DNA from: Trichopria drosophilae | Taxonomy: Eukaryota; Arthropoda; Insecta; Hymenoptera; Diapriidae | Reading direction: 5' to 3' | Assembly (NCBI GenBank): GCA_030407085.1 | Contig: CM059582.1 | Location: forward strand, 140,695,501 to 140,759,500 | DNA: 64,000 nt | Shown: positions 46,649 through 57,760 of the stretch, piece after piece | Layout: each line of letters starts with the position of its first letter | Position numbering within the stretch: position 1 is the first letter of the stretch | Notes under the pieces: model-generated | Databases searched by the model: none | Told to the model about the DNA's origin: nothing | The model's input: only the letters and a program-made list of their open reading frames with translations | Translations under genes and position numbers: made by a program

Positions 46649-47634
46649 GTTGTTTTCTATAAAACTCTTCTTCTTGAGGATGGAACAAGACACTACAGGA
46701 AGATTTCTTAACTTTGCCACGGAGATATTTTGAGGTTATACTGTCAGATTGGCTCAGCTAAAAGTGTTAAAAGCGGTAGACAAGCCTCCCTTGAACGCAC
46801 TACAGTTCGTATGACTAACGCCTCTAGCGGAGAAAGACATTATTTTCGACTTCGACCGCGAAACTTGAATCACCGTCTTACACCTATTATTGAGGGAATA
46901 TAAGATATACTGGATTAGTTGAATATACTTGGATTACTCCGGGAGGAACACGATCGCTATTGTCTTTTCGCAATGAAAGGATCGTACCAATTTATTATTT
47001 CTTTTTTTACTTTAACAAATAAGGTGAAATTCATCAAAAATTTAAAGTTTTCATATTTATCAGCACGAAACAGAAATATCAAAACTTTACATTAATCAAG
47101 ATTCTACAGTTTTACTAACATTTCCTTCATTTCACAATAACACAATTGTTTTATTAACTTTTAATAATATTTTGAACACATCTTACTAAAAATTAGAGAC
47201 ATAGAAAAATTAGAGGCATAGTGGAGATTTCAATTGAAAACTATTGTTTCCCGAAAATTGCATATTTATTATATGAATATTAATAGAGTTCTTTTGGAAA
47301 GTATTTCCATTTTCCATTATAATAAACACCGTATGCAATTTTTGTAACGGGCTTGGAAGCACATACAAAAGAACACATAGAAAATTGAGTTAAACTTGAC
47401 TCTTATTTGAATGAGAAAAAAGTCGACCTTTCCCGTTAAGACGGAAAGTTTAAATTTTGCACAAATTTTTTGTATTTTGAACTAAATAAAGAGGTGGTGA
47501 GATCAAAATGGACCATGTACATATATATTGTATAAATATATAATACTATAAATTCTGAGAATACTATCGAAAAATCGATTTTTATGAAATATTCTATGAG
47601 CGACCAATTCCAGATTTCGTGCAATTCTCGATCT
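46649..47634. other. Right interior of the 6.8-kb transposon
   Basis: 46,649-47,200 is the presumed upstream region of the transposase-like gene with no ORF. 47,200-47,634 is the diverged inner inverted repeat matching about 42,170-42,600, including a copy of the subterminal motif near 47,500 (CTCACCACCTCTTTATTT on the minus strand). Confidence 0.6.
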
Positions 47635-48324
47635 ATCACAAGACGATATCTTAGCGAGCGAATTTTTTTTTTCATAAATAAATATATGAATCGATGCAGA
47701 AAAAAGTAAAGAATAAGATTATTTATATGACGATAGCATTAGAATATTTTTTCACGAGTTACAAAGAAGAATGTAACTTTGAATTTCCTTTACCTGATTT
47801 TTATGAAATAAAACTTACCTGTTCAAAATGATCTACCTTATCTTTTACCCACAATTTTCGACTCAATCACGCTGCATTCTTTTCAGATAATGCCAGAGAA
47901 TGGAAAAATCTGTGATTCAGATTTTTAGGAAGACTTCTAGAACGAATTACGGGAGAATAAAGAGATAATTGTAACTAGTTCAGCTTTTGCAGTTAATAAT
48001 AACCAAGTTTAAAAACGCAAAATCTCGGTCGGAAAATTTTTCAAAAATTTGTATCTTGATTCATTACACGCAGAAGGGTATCAAGAAAAGATATTAACAC
48101 TTGTGCTACCCAAAATTTTTTATTTTGAATACTTGATTTAAAAATAACTAAAAAAGCGAAAAAAACTGTGTTATTTAAATGGGAAAAAGTCCGACCCTGC
48201 CGGCACCTGTTCCCTTTGAGATAGGACGCTCAGCCTTCGCAGTACTTTTTTTTTTTGTATTTGGAACCGAATGGAGGGGTGGCACGAAAAAAAAAATTTT
48301 TAAGGTGTTCTAAGGGCCACCCTA

Positions 48325-48506
48325 TTGATACATGCATCATTTTTTTTATTACCACAATATCTATATTTTCTTAAAAACTGTTCGTACCATTTGCTCACAA
48401 CGTAATCGTTTTTTCTAGTGTCAGTAGAGAAATTCTGATGAAAATCATATAAGCTATAACCATTAGACATATTATATAAAAACATAAGGCAATATTGACC
48501 GCACAC
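48325..48506 (-). pseudogene. Adenain-like cysteine protease fragment, right arm
   Basis: Inverted identical copy of the fragment at 41,299-41,481, with the CGQYC motif reading on the minus strand toward the transposon. Confidence 0.5.
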
Positions 48507-48514
48507 AGAAGAAG

Positions 48515-49694
48515 TGAGAACTCTTTATCAAACGTCCAAAAATTTTATTATTTGAAATCGAGTTTATCGGGTACAGCCTTATCCTTAATTAGAAATCTTT
48601 CAATTACTGACGTAAATTTTGCCGAAGCGTGGAAAACTGTCTGTGATCATTATCAAGACGTTCAGGTCATGACCTTTTCCCTTATTGTTCGATTGCTCAA
48701 ATTGAAACCGGCTATGGGCGAAAATGTTGTAAGTTTAGAATCTCTAATTTCTCAAACTCGCGAATTAATGATTTCGCTAAAAAATATTGAACAATTTTCT
48801 GCGGATTCAATTTTAGTCGTCATGACTTTACTCCGACTTGACCCACAAATTCGTAAGGGTTGGGAAGAGCATGTGGGTAAGAGGGACAGTTTTCCACAAT
48901 ATTCAGAACTTGAAAGATTTTTAAATGCTAAGGTTCACGCATTAACGGTTGCGAACGTAAAACCGGGGGTTTCGACTGCCTTAGACAGTTCATCGTCAAA
49001 AGTTACGAAGAGCAAAGGCGGTGAATCAAAAGTCACAACTCACGTGACTACGACGTCCGGAATTTTCCACTTGTGCTCTCAAGCGCATGTAATTTCAAAT
49101 TGCCCAAAGTTGAAAAATTTAACTTCGAGTGCGCGATTAGAGTGTGTCAGATCACACCGCCTTTGTTATAATTGTCTGAATAAAGGCCACATACCGTCCA
49201 CGTGCAAGCGCCGTTCTTCTTGTACCAGTTGCAAAAAACGACATCACGTTCTCTTGCATGAAGCGCTCACACAGTCACAGTCGCAGCTGCCCTCGGTGAC
49301 GTCAACACCTAATTCGGAAAAGATTATTTCTCCGTCGTCTTTAATTAGCGATTCATGCACGTCAACGGCAGAACTAAGTCCGCCGACACTTACGAAATAT
49401 CACTCGGGTTGTATCGCTTCGCGGTTAAAGGGTGCAGCTTTACTGACGACTGCTTGGGTGATCGCACGAACCCAACATGGTTTCGAAATGCGTTTACGTG
49501 CGATGATAGATTCTGGCTCCGAATGCTCATTGATTTCTGAAAGAGCTGCCCAAATATTACGCGTTACGCGTTCGGCATGCTCAGCGTCAATATCCGGTAT
49601 CGGTGCTTCGTCTACGGGCGTTATTAAGCATTCTAGTCGCCTCGAATTGTTCTCTTTAGCGTTTCCGGACAAGTCTGTAATGTGGAAGTATTAA
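48515..49694 (+). pseudogene. BEL-2 gag-protease, N-terminus missing, frameshifted
   Basis: Begins within gag (SENSLSNVQKFYYLKSSLSG). Gag body includes WEEHVGKRDSFPQYSELERFL; the knuckle is CYNCLNKGHIPSTC followed by a CTSCKKRHHVLLH motif; the aspartic protease site is AMIDSGSECSLISE. A one-base deletion near 49,679 ends this frame at 49,694, and the protein continues in the next frame as EVLILPKLTSYAPRRY. The same deletion is in the left arm, so it predates the inverted duplication. Confidence 0.88.
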
Positions 49695-52600
49695 TTCTTC
49701 CAAAATTAACGAGTTACGCTCCGCGACGGTACGTTGATGTTCAGAATTGGAAAAATGTTTGTCAATTAACCCTCGCCGATCCGGATCCCTGCAGCAGTCA
49801 ACCGATAGACTTAATTTTAGGAGTAGACTGCTATGACGATATCATTTTGCGTGATAAGCTCAAATTTCCCGGCGAGCCATTAGCTCTTAATTCGATATTC
49901 GTATGGTTGTTGCGGGGACCGATCGACGAGCCTTCTACCAATTCGCATTCGAACATTACCTCCTTACATGTATCGTTTAATGAAAATTTAAATCAGGCTA
50001 TTGAGCGATTTTGGAAAATCGAGGAAATTCCCAACCAGGTTCACCTTACCGAGGAGGAGAAGTATTGTGAAGAGATTTTTAAAGATAGTACCATTCGCGA
50101 TGAAACAGGACGTTACATAGTGGCCTTACCGTTTAAAACTTCCCCTCCTCTGGATATAGGGTGCTCCTCTTCCATAGCCCAAGCTATGTTTAAACGAATG
50201 GAGCGTCGATTAGGACGTGACCCGGAGTTGTCCGCGAGTTATAACAAATTTCTTGACGAGTACAGATCATTAGGACACATGTGTCCCTATGTTCCCTCTG
50301 CTCCTGACGAGCAGAACTATGTCATTCCTCACCACCCGGTGATCAAACCGACAAGTTCCTCAACCAAGGTGAGAGTTGTTTTTAACGCCTCAGCGGTATC
50401 TAATAATGGGAATTCCTTGAATGACTGTATGTTTATTGGCCCCAAGCTCCAACAGGATATCCCCTCTATTATTTTGCGAAGGCGTCAACATAGGTTCGTC
50501 TGTTCGGCGGATATACAAAAAATGTTTCGCCAAATACGTGTTCGGGATCAAGATAGTCGCTATCAGTTAATATATTACAGTCCCCCGGAGAAAAATGAGA
50601 TTAGTCTTTATCGCCTATTGACAGTTACATATGGAACTACAGCTGCGCCTTATTTGGCTCAAAGAGTCCTTGTTCAATTAGCGACTGATGAAAAAATGAA
50701 TCATCCCTTGGCCAGCGCAATCGTGATTGAAAACACTTTCGTTGACGATACGTTTTTCGGAGCGTCCTCCATTGAACAATGTCGAACGTTACGCGATGAG
50801 ATTATCTCACTTTTCCAAAATGGCGCCTTCACACTCCATAAGTAGAACTCAAATTCCCCAGCCTTGTTAGAAGAACTGGGCCCTAAAATTGTTGAGCCTT
50901 CTCAAAAAATCAAATTACAGGAAGACAGTTATGTCAAGGTGCTCGGCATTTACTGGGATCCCAGTCACGATGATGCATTTGCGTTTCGTATTGATGCAAC
51001 AGTACCAAAGATCTTGACAAGAAGGTCTTTTTTATCATTCTTGGCCAAATGCTACGATCCATTGGGATGGTTGTCCCCTTTCATAATTACGGGAAAGGTC
51101 ATTATGCAACAATTGTGGAAACTCACCACGTCTTGGGATTCTTTGTTACCTTCCCCTTTATTGCTCCAATGTGAAGCTTTCTGCAGCGAACTACGCGATC
51201 TATCGGTGATTCATTTACCTCGTTGGCTTGGTACCTTCGAAGATAGTTATGTTGAAATACATGGCTTTGCCGATGCCTCTCAGAAAGCTTATGCAGCAGT
51301 TGCATACCTTCGAGTGAAACAAACTTGCTTGCTAGCCAGCAAAACCAAGGTTGCCCCCTTAAAAGTTCTCACCGTGCCACGCTTAGAACTATGTGCAGCA
51401 GAATTGCTAAGCAGGCTATTGCAATGGATCTCTGAGGCATTGCACTTGACCGATACCTCAATTTACGCTTGGAGTGATTCGACTGTCACTCTGGATTGGA
51501 TCAAAAGCTCCCCGTCTCGTTGGAAGGTATTTGTGGCCAATCGAGTATCTTCGACTCAAACAAACTGTCCTCGTACTCGGTGGCGCTATGTCCCATCCGA
51601 GCAAAACCCCGCTGATTTGGCCTCGCGTGGAGTGAGTGCTGCCGAATTGGCCGAGTCTTCGTTTTGGTGGTATGGACCAGAGTGGCTGACTACAGACGCT
51701 TGGCCATCGAATGATCCGCCGGCAGTCGACGAGTCTGTAGCGTACGAAATGAATCGTAGAACCGTACACACCGTAAATCTGGTAAATTGGGACTTGGATT
51801 CTAAATTCTCCGATTGGGGCAGACTATTGCGAATAACGTCTCTTGTTCTACGCTTTGTTGCATTGCTTAGAAAACAAAGAAAGGTAGAATTGAGTACTAC
51901 AATTTTCGCGCAAGAAGCCAAACGATATTGGATCAAGTATATCCAAACACGATTGTTTGGTCCCGAGATTGTATTGTTGCGCAAAAGACTTCCCCTTCCT
52001 CGATCCAGTCCCTTATCAGCGTTGTCTCCTTATTTAGATGATCAGGGAATTATCCGCATGGATGGGAGGTTGAAAAATGCACCTCTGCAATTTAACCAAA
52101 AATTCCCTATTATCCTCGCTCTTGATCCTCTTGTACGCCTTATCGTTCGACACGCTCATCTGCGCACTTTGCATGGCGGAACGGCCTTAACAACTCGCTT
52201 GTTACGTGAAGAGTTCTGGCTTATTCGGTCTAAGGTAGTGGTGCGATCGATGCTTGCTCGATGTGTAATTTGTGCCCGATATCGCGCAACCCTCGGACAG
52301 CAACAAATGGCTCCATTGCCGGACCCCCGAGCCAGTCTTGTGACTCGACCTTTCCTCAAGGTCGGCATAGACTATGCTGGTCCCTTTGCAGTCCGAGCCT
52401 TTGCTGGCAGAGGACATCATGCCCGAAAGATGTACGTGGCCGTCTTTGTGTGCATGACTGTGCGGGCAGTACATCTTGAGTTGGTACACGATCTTACGGC
52501 GCCAGCCTTTTTAGCTACCTTTCGACGTTTTATTTTACGTCGGGATACTCCTTTGGAAGTTTATAGTGACAACGGTCCAAATTTGCGAGGCGGTCACACT

Positions 52601-53218
52601 GAACTTGTATCCATGCTTCGTTCTGCACTACGCGATCCGTTGATCAACGCCGCAATGTCAGCGGAAAACATCGATTGGCGTTTTATACCTCCCCGCTCGC
52701 CACATTTCGGCGGGATCTGGGAGGCCTGTGTCAAATCCTTTAAGTGCCACCTGTATCGTGTGGTAGGAGAACATACTCTCACCGTGGCAGAGTTTGAGAC
52801 GTTATTGTGCCAGATCGAGGCGTGTCTAAATTCACGACCTCTCGCTGGAATTTCAAGCGATACCGATGAATTGGCTTATTTAACTCCGGGTCACTTTCTG
52901 ATTGGCGCGTCCCTTCTTGCGCTTCCAGAGCCGAGCATGCTGCTTCGAAACGAATCGACCTTGACGCGGTACCAGTTGATCCAGCAAATGCGAGATCGTT
53001 TCTGGAAGGTGTGGCGTTTGGATTATCTGAATACCTTACAGAAGCGACCAAAATGGCGAAACGCTAAGTCAAATTTAAAGGTCGGAGATTTGGTGATTGT
53101 TAAGGATGATAATCTTCGTCCTGCGCATTGGCAGCTTGGGCGAATCACGAAATGTTTCTACGGCGATAAAAATCTTGTACGCGTCTGCGAATTGCGAACT
53201 GCGTCTAATTATAATTAG
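49682..53218 (+). pseudogene. BEL-2 pol: RT, RNase H and integrase with a single nonsense codon
   Basis: One frame of about 1,178 codons broken only by TAG at 50,843-50,845, where BEL-1 has Trp (LHKW). Order: protease end (LILGVDCYDDIILRDKL), RT with KVRVVFNASAVS, ADIQKMFRQIRV and intact catalytic TFVDDTFFGA (about 50,730-50,765); DPLGWLSPFIITGK; RNase H with HGFADASQKAYAAVAYL and YAWSDSTVTLDW; integrase with HHCC finger (RHAHLRTLHGG...CVICARY) and the core residues in GIDYAGPF (D), VYSDNGPNL (D) and FGGIWEACVKSF (E); C-terminal ACLNSRPLAG, MRDRFWKVWRLDYLNTL and VIVKDDNLRPAHW. Integration and replication chemistry residues are all present. With gag truncated and the 5' LTR gone it cannot move by itself. 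Confidence 0.92.
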
Positions 53219-53311
53219 CGTTGTTACCGATTGACCTCGAAACGAAGGAGTCGAATTGTATATAAGTTTAGCTTTAAGATTTGTAATATTACCAATTGCG
53301 AGCTGTGGCTC

Positions 53312-53730
53312 ACGGGGGGCGGTTGTTGCGGTTCGCACGTGTTTGGCGATACTTTATCGCGCACGCGTGCGCGTCGTGTCGCTGTTTTCGGCGTACGTTT
53401 TCCGATTTTTCACGATTCCGGGTCAGATTAGCGAAAGCTTTCGATCGATGAGCATCGAACGCGTCGATCAATTGTCGAAAGTACAAAAAGCGTCCTCGCG
53501 TCACGTGGCGACTACATCGGCGATACCGCACAGTCTTAATTTCAGAAAGTATTATTTCAAAATTAGTTGCCATTCAAATTGTATGTTTGTCGTAAGTAAT
53601 CTGACTTAGTTATTTCCGTTCCGTTCGCGTCAAAACCTGTACGGTCACAACCACAGTGTGAAATACAGTGAATAAACACGTGCAAACCATAAGGACACTG
53701 GATTCATTAATCCCTGGCCATTTTTCAACA
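53312..53730 (+). repeat. Polypurine tract and putative 3' LTR of BEL-2
   Basis: ACGGGGGGCGG (53,312-53,322) acts as polypurine tract; the LTR proper is 53,324-53,730, TGTTG...CAACA (407 bp), with AATAAA at 53,673. No 5' LTR copy is present to confirm the ends. Confidence 0.6.
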
Positions 53731-53769
53731 TAGTTGCCACGGCTTTGGTTCACCGCGTCGTGCAACACC

Positions 53770-54567
53770 GTTAAAATCTTCAGATTCGTTATGTTCTTAT
53801 AAACAATCGTTAAAACATTGCAACAAAGGGTGTTCATTTTCCATATTTTGCAAAAAAGATTCTTGAAGCTTTTAGAAGTCGTATAAAGTAATTTTTTAAA
53901 AATTAACACCCTTAATTGTTTAAAAAACGACCGTTAAAGTCGGCAGATTCGTTATGTTCTCATAAACATTTGTTATAACTTTGCAACAAAGGGTGTTCAG
54001 TCGGTATTTTGTATAAAATATTCTTGAAGCCCTTAGAAGTGAGAGAAAGTCATTTTTAAACAATGAACACCCTTAATTGTTTAAAAAAGGCCGTTAAAAT
54101 CGGAAGATTCGTTATGTTCTCATAAACATTCGTTATAACTTTGCAACAAAGGGTGTTCATTTTCGGTATTTTGCAGAAAATATTCTTGAAGCCTTTAGAA
54201 GTCATATAAAATCATTTTCAAAAAATGAACACCCTCAATTGTTTAAAAAAAGACCGTTAAATTCGGCAAATTCGTTATGTTCTCATAAACAATCGTTATA
54301 ACTTTGCAACAAAGGGTGTTCATTTTCGGTATTTTACAGAAAATATTCTTGAAGCCCTTAGATGTGATATAAAATCATTTTTAAAAAATGAACAGCCTTA
54401 ATTGTTTAAAAAAAGACCGTTAAAATCGGCAGATTCTTTATGTTTTCATAAAAAATCGTTATAACTTTGCAACGCAGGGTATTCATTTTCCATATTTTTT
54501 GTAGAAAAGATTCTTGAAGCCTTTAGAAGTCATGTAAAATCATTTTTAAAAAATGAACACCCTTAAG
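53770..54567. repeat. ~163-bp tandem satellite, about 5 copies
   Basis: Units start at 53,770, 53,933, 54,093, 54,256 and 54,419. Each has CAGATTCGTTATGTT-like start, TTGCAACAAAGGGTGTTCATT, ATTCTTGAAGCC and ends AATGAACACCCTTAATTGTTT. Within each unit GGGTGTTCATTTT and AAAATGAACACCC form an inverted repeat around ~75 nt, so single strands could fold. Confidence 0.9.
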
Positions 54568-54839
54568 GTAGTGGAATCCCAACTGTGCAAGTCAAAAACG
54601 ATGTAACTATAAAGTGTAAAAACATAACCTCAATACCAATATGTAAAATCTAATTATAAATAAATAATAAGTCTTACGTCATTCAAATATCAAATACATA
54701 CTAAATTGAATTAATGGAAAGAAAAAATTAACCTAGTGAATAACGTAGTACAGAAATAGTGTTTGAAACAACTGGAACAGAAACAGAGTTTGTTTTCGTA
54801 TTTTATTTAATGTGGTCGTATACTCAACGCCTCTTTCAC
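54568..54839. other. AT-rich spacer
   Basis: Nothing recognisable between satellite and LINE fragment. Confidence 0.5.
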
Positions 54840-55456
54840 AGCAGAACAGACTAAATTGCGTGAAGAATTTCAGAAGCATTGCACAGACTGTAATGCGTGA
54901 CAAGTCGCCTTAGAAGATAAAAATAGATGCCTCAAGGAAGAAGTCCGAGGGTTAAAGCAACAACTCAATGCTGTGTCTCAGTGTAACTTCAGGAAGGATC
55001 TTTCCATTGGAGGTGTTCCCGAATTTGACAATGAAGATACCGTTCAAATAATTATTGATATCGCGCGTGCAGTGCAATATAATATTGTCAAAGATGATAT
55101 CATTAAAGCACATAGAGTTGGAAGGAATAATTCTCCTCGTCAGAAGATTCTAAGCATTCATGTCGAATTTGATTCGATAGTGAAACGTAATAATTTTTTT
55201 ACCAAAATTAGAGAAGATAAAGACTTTTCTGCAAAAAAAAATCAATGCAAGTTTTCTCTCAACAAGAATATTTGTAAATGACTTGCTATCCTCTGAAGAA
55301 TTCAAACTCCTCAATCTTGCTAAATTACGAGCGAAGAAAACGAACTATAAGTTTGTGTGGGTGAGGAATGGAAGAATTTCAATGCAAAAAGATGATAGCC
55401 CTACATCAAGACCTCTTATAATTCGCTCTGATGCTGACTTTCCTGAACTCGCATGA
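54840..55456 (+). pseudogene. CR1-like LINE ORF1 fragment
   Basis: A coiled-coil-like stretch (LREEFQKHCTDC, EDKNRCLKEEVRGLKQQLNA) leads into an RNA-binding core: LSIGGVPEFDNEDTVQIIIDIA, IIKAHRVGRNNSPRQKILSI. The core is open from 54,973 to 55,281, then frameshifted, and continues as LLSSEEFKLLNLAKLRAKKTNYKFVWVRNGRI to about 55,385. This layout is that of L1-type ORF1p found in CR1/L2-like insect LINEs. Stops at 54,898 and 55,279 show decay. Confidence 0.65.
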
Positions 55457-55629
55457 CTCCAACATGGGCGTGCTGGAAATTTAAGTTCACGTTTTTTGGG
55501 ATCTTCGTCTGCAACTATCTTGGATGGAATTGTTTATGATAGTATCTTGGTCACCTCTCCCTGTAGATCTTCAAGATCTTCAACAACAGCTTCTACGTTA
55601 TCTTTAAAAAATAATTTTGTAAATAGTTT

Positions 55630-56095
55630 TAAGAATGCGCATTTGAATGTTAGATCTTTACCTGCCCTTTTTTTCTGATAAAAGACCTTATATGTGCGAA
55701 TGACTATGATATTTCTTGCATATCAGAATCTTGGCTGAATGACTGCGTCTCTAATGATTTTTTTGCATATTAACGATTATAATATTTTCCGAGCTGATAG
55801 AAAGCATTCAAGGGAGGTGGAGTTGTGCTCTACGTTAAAAAATATATTTTCTGTCTCAAATTTGATGTTCAAGGTGATGAATATGGACTTGAGCAATTAT
55901 GGATCACTTTTAATCGTCATGGAGGAAAATTTGCAGCAGGCGTTCTATATAGACCAAATAGAGTTTCCCTTAACTGTCTGTCTAACTTACAGATTACTTT
56001 TAGCTCTCTTACCTCTATTGTCGATCAGATCATTATTACAGGCGACTTAAATATTAACCTCTTACAAACTGATCTGCCCCCCAGTAGAAAACTTC
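55630..56095 (+). pseudogene. CR1-like LINE endonuclease fragment
   Basis: Follows the ORF1 fragment in the same orientation. Readable pieces are NVRSLPALF, YDISCISESWLND, GGGVVLYVKKYIFCLKFDVQ and QIIITGDLNINLL, the last being the GDxN metal-site motif of EEP endonucleases. Several frame changes. It ends near 56,095, before any RT. Confidence 0.65.
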
Positions 56096-56167
56096 TTGAG
56101 TGGTTTCATCAGTGTGTTTCACGGGCTTTTTGTTTTCCGAACGAATGTCCACTTTCATTTCGGAGCG

Positions 56168-56276
56168 TGTCCTGTTCCTGGTCCCGGACCTGGCCCTGGT
56201 CCTGGTCTTGGTGTTGGTGTTGGTGTTGGTCTTGGTCTTGGTTTTGGCATTGGCCTTGGTCTTTGTCTTTGTCTTG
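56168..56276. repeat. Imperfect CCTGGT/GTTGGT hexanucleotide repeat
   Basis: About 18 degenerate 6-bp units. The minus frame would encode alternating basic and Thr/Asn residues, which I regard as repeat translation. Confidence 0.8.
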
Positions 56277-56777
56277 AATGACATGACCGGCGTGAGGAAG
56301 ACCGTGAATTTTCTTACAGGTGTGACAAAAAATCGGTCGACGATAATGACCCTCGCTTCAGCGAGCAGCGCTTCTTTCCTGTTGCTCGGCCCACTCATCG
56401 ACCTCGCTGCAATGCCTCCGTTTCCGCCCTAGATAGTAAACTACTAACATATATCTCTGAACGATATAAGAGTTATATATTACATAGATATAATTACGTG
56501 ACATCCATTTTTTCCTGCAGTGGAATGGTGAATGTTACACATCCTTGTATTCGGAAGAACAGTTTTGTGATATCCATCTTATTCAGTCGATTGTCTTTAC
56601 AATTTTAACACAGTGCAACGTAGCAGTTTTTGTCCATAAACAGCTTCCTTTTTAATTAGAATGTTGCTCTGATTGTAATTTATTTTGTATTTTCAATTAT
56701 ATTCTTTTAAGTTGTTTCTTTCGTACACAGCCATGTTTGCTCAACTAACTTCCTAGCAATTATTTTACTTTGGCGTC
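56277..56777. other. Non-coding spacer
   Basis: No domain recognised. AT-rich after 56,440. Confidence 0.5.
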
Positions 56778-57416
56778 ATGTTTCGCAATTTACTTATCTG
56801 CTTTGTGTGTAATAATCGATATCAACCGAGGCTTATGAGGCGAATTAATGGCGAGAATAATGTCGCTAAACGAAACATTGCAATCTTGCGTCGAGATAAT
56901 ACTGGACTTCCAGCTTTGGAAGTGAATGATCAAACAAGATTGTGTATGAATTGTAATATTTCGATTCTTGAGGAAATTGACCTAATTTTGCAAGATGAAA
57001 GGCACATGAGGCTAAATGTACTGACACAAACTCGAAGTGCATCTTGTTTAATTTGTGATCAGGAACACAATGTGCAAAGGCTTTGTATGAAGGCTCGTGT
57101 GAACATTTTCATTACGTCGAATATTTATATTCCTAATAATGTAAGATCTTGCAGTATTCATCTAGATGAGAGAGTTTTTCTTTTACACCCTTTACATTAT
57201 GGCGGTTGAGGTCGATCAATCGGCCATGTGTTATAAAGGGACAAGAACTTCTGGAATTCATTACAGAACTCCGAAACAATGTTTTATCATCTTCGAAATA
57301 CGAGGATGAAGAAGACTTTGATGATGAAGAGTTTCATGCTATGACTTCGTTAACGAAAGAGTAGTTTCGAGACCTTTTTTCTTTTTGTGATAGAATACCT
57401 GTACAAGTAGGTTTTG
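56778..57416 (+). pseudogene. N-terminal part of a DNA-transposon protein (ISL2EU-like, tentative)
   Basis: ATG 56,778; 143 open codons with paired cysteines CFVCNNRYQ, CMNCNISIL and CLICDQEHN, then VNIFITSNIYIPNNVRSCSIHLDE. Past the stop at 57,207 another frame continues INRPCVIKGQELLEFITELRNN and FHAMTSLTKE, with an in-frame stop at 57,362, then [18 protein letters not shown] recall this motif series from N-termini of insect transposases with a DDE_Tnp_4-type catalytic part. The catalytic part is absent: the (TG)n tract starts 25 bp later. Assignment to ISL2EU is from memory and uncertain. Confidence 0.5.
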
Positions 57417-57440
57417 AATATATTACAAAAAATAATAAGG

Positions 57441-57446
57441 GTGGGT

Positions 57447-57479
<33 letters not shown>

Positions 57480-57570
57480 TGTGTTTGTGTGCGTGCGTGC
57501 GTGCGCGCGCGCGTGTGTGTGTGTGCGTGCGTGCGCGCGTGCGTGCGTGCGTGTGTGTGTGTGTGTGTGT
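57441..57570. repeat. (TG)n/(TGCG)n tract, 3' side of the TG-embedded LINE
   Basis: 130 bp of GT dinucleotides with GTGC/GCGC variants, ending in a T9 run that begins the LINE 3' end. Confidence 0.97.
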
Positions 57571-57760
57571 TTTTTTTTTCGGAACCGACGATAGAAAGCT
57601 CTACCAGCCATCCCTGCCTGCCGGTGCCAGGAGCAGTGCGGGGCTCCCACCCGCTAAAACCACCTCCGCTCAGACTGTGATTCCCCGGAACCGCCGCAAG
57701 GCATTACTTCGAGGGGGGCAGTCTTTGCCTCAGTAGGCCCTCCGCCGATGTTTTGGCTCT

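Larger units (their letters stand above)
41482..48323. mobile_element. 6.8-kb DNA transposon with long inverted termini and two-exon transposase-like gene
   Basis: Both ends read AGGGTGGCCCTTAGAACACC inward. Outer ~690 bp of the termini are nearly identical inverted repeats, followed inward by ~450 bp of diverged inverted repeat (about 42,170-42,600 and 47,200-47,635). A degenerate second copy of the terminal motif (AGGTGGTTCTTAAAACATC) lies at 42,305, so the termini contain an internal repeat. The interior holds a transposase-like gene (minus strand) and a GC-rich insertion. Because the flanks are themselves inverted copies, a target duplication cannot be identified. Confidence 0.75.
47635..49862. 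repeat. Right arm of the 2.2-kb inverted duplication
   Basis: Mirror of 39,943-42,170. From inside out: outer terminus of the 6.8-kb transposon, adenain-like fragment, BEL-2 gag-protease. Unlike the left arm it continues into the rest of BEL-2, so this side is probably the original locus. Confidence 0.92.
48515..53730 (+). mobile_element. BEL-2: BEL/Pao LTR retrotransposon, 5'-truncated
   Basis: Lacks the 5' LTR, leader and gag N-terminus, which are cut at 48,515 next to the adenain-like fragment. The remainder is gag-protease, a nearly intact pol, a polypurine tract and a putative 407-bp 3' LTR. It is closely related to BEL-1 in protein sequence, but its LTR is different. Confidence 0.88.

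Noticed and set aside
39943..49862. The palindrome as a pure assembly fold-back
   Set aside because: Not fully excluded, but a fold-back would be symmetric around its centre, whereas here the centre holds unique sequence, the inner repeats are ~25% diverged, and the left arm ends at a separate diverged transposon terminus.
53770..54567. CRISPR-like regular repeats
   Set aside because: Repeats are ~163 bp with no distinct spacers, in a eukaryotic genome; this is a satellite.
56054..56398. 114-codon minus frame with a Lys-Thr/Asn-Thr repeat
   Set aside because: The repeat part is the translated hexanucleotide microsatellite and the rest has no recognisable domain.
57414..57736. Cys-Val and Thr-His repeat frames around the TG tract
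   Set aside because: Simple-repeat translation, likewise at 62,019-62,467.
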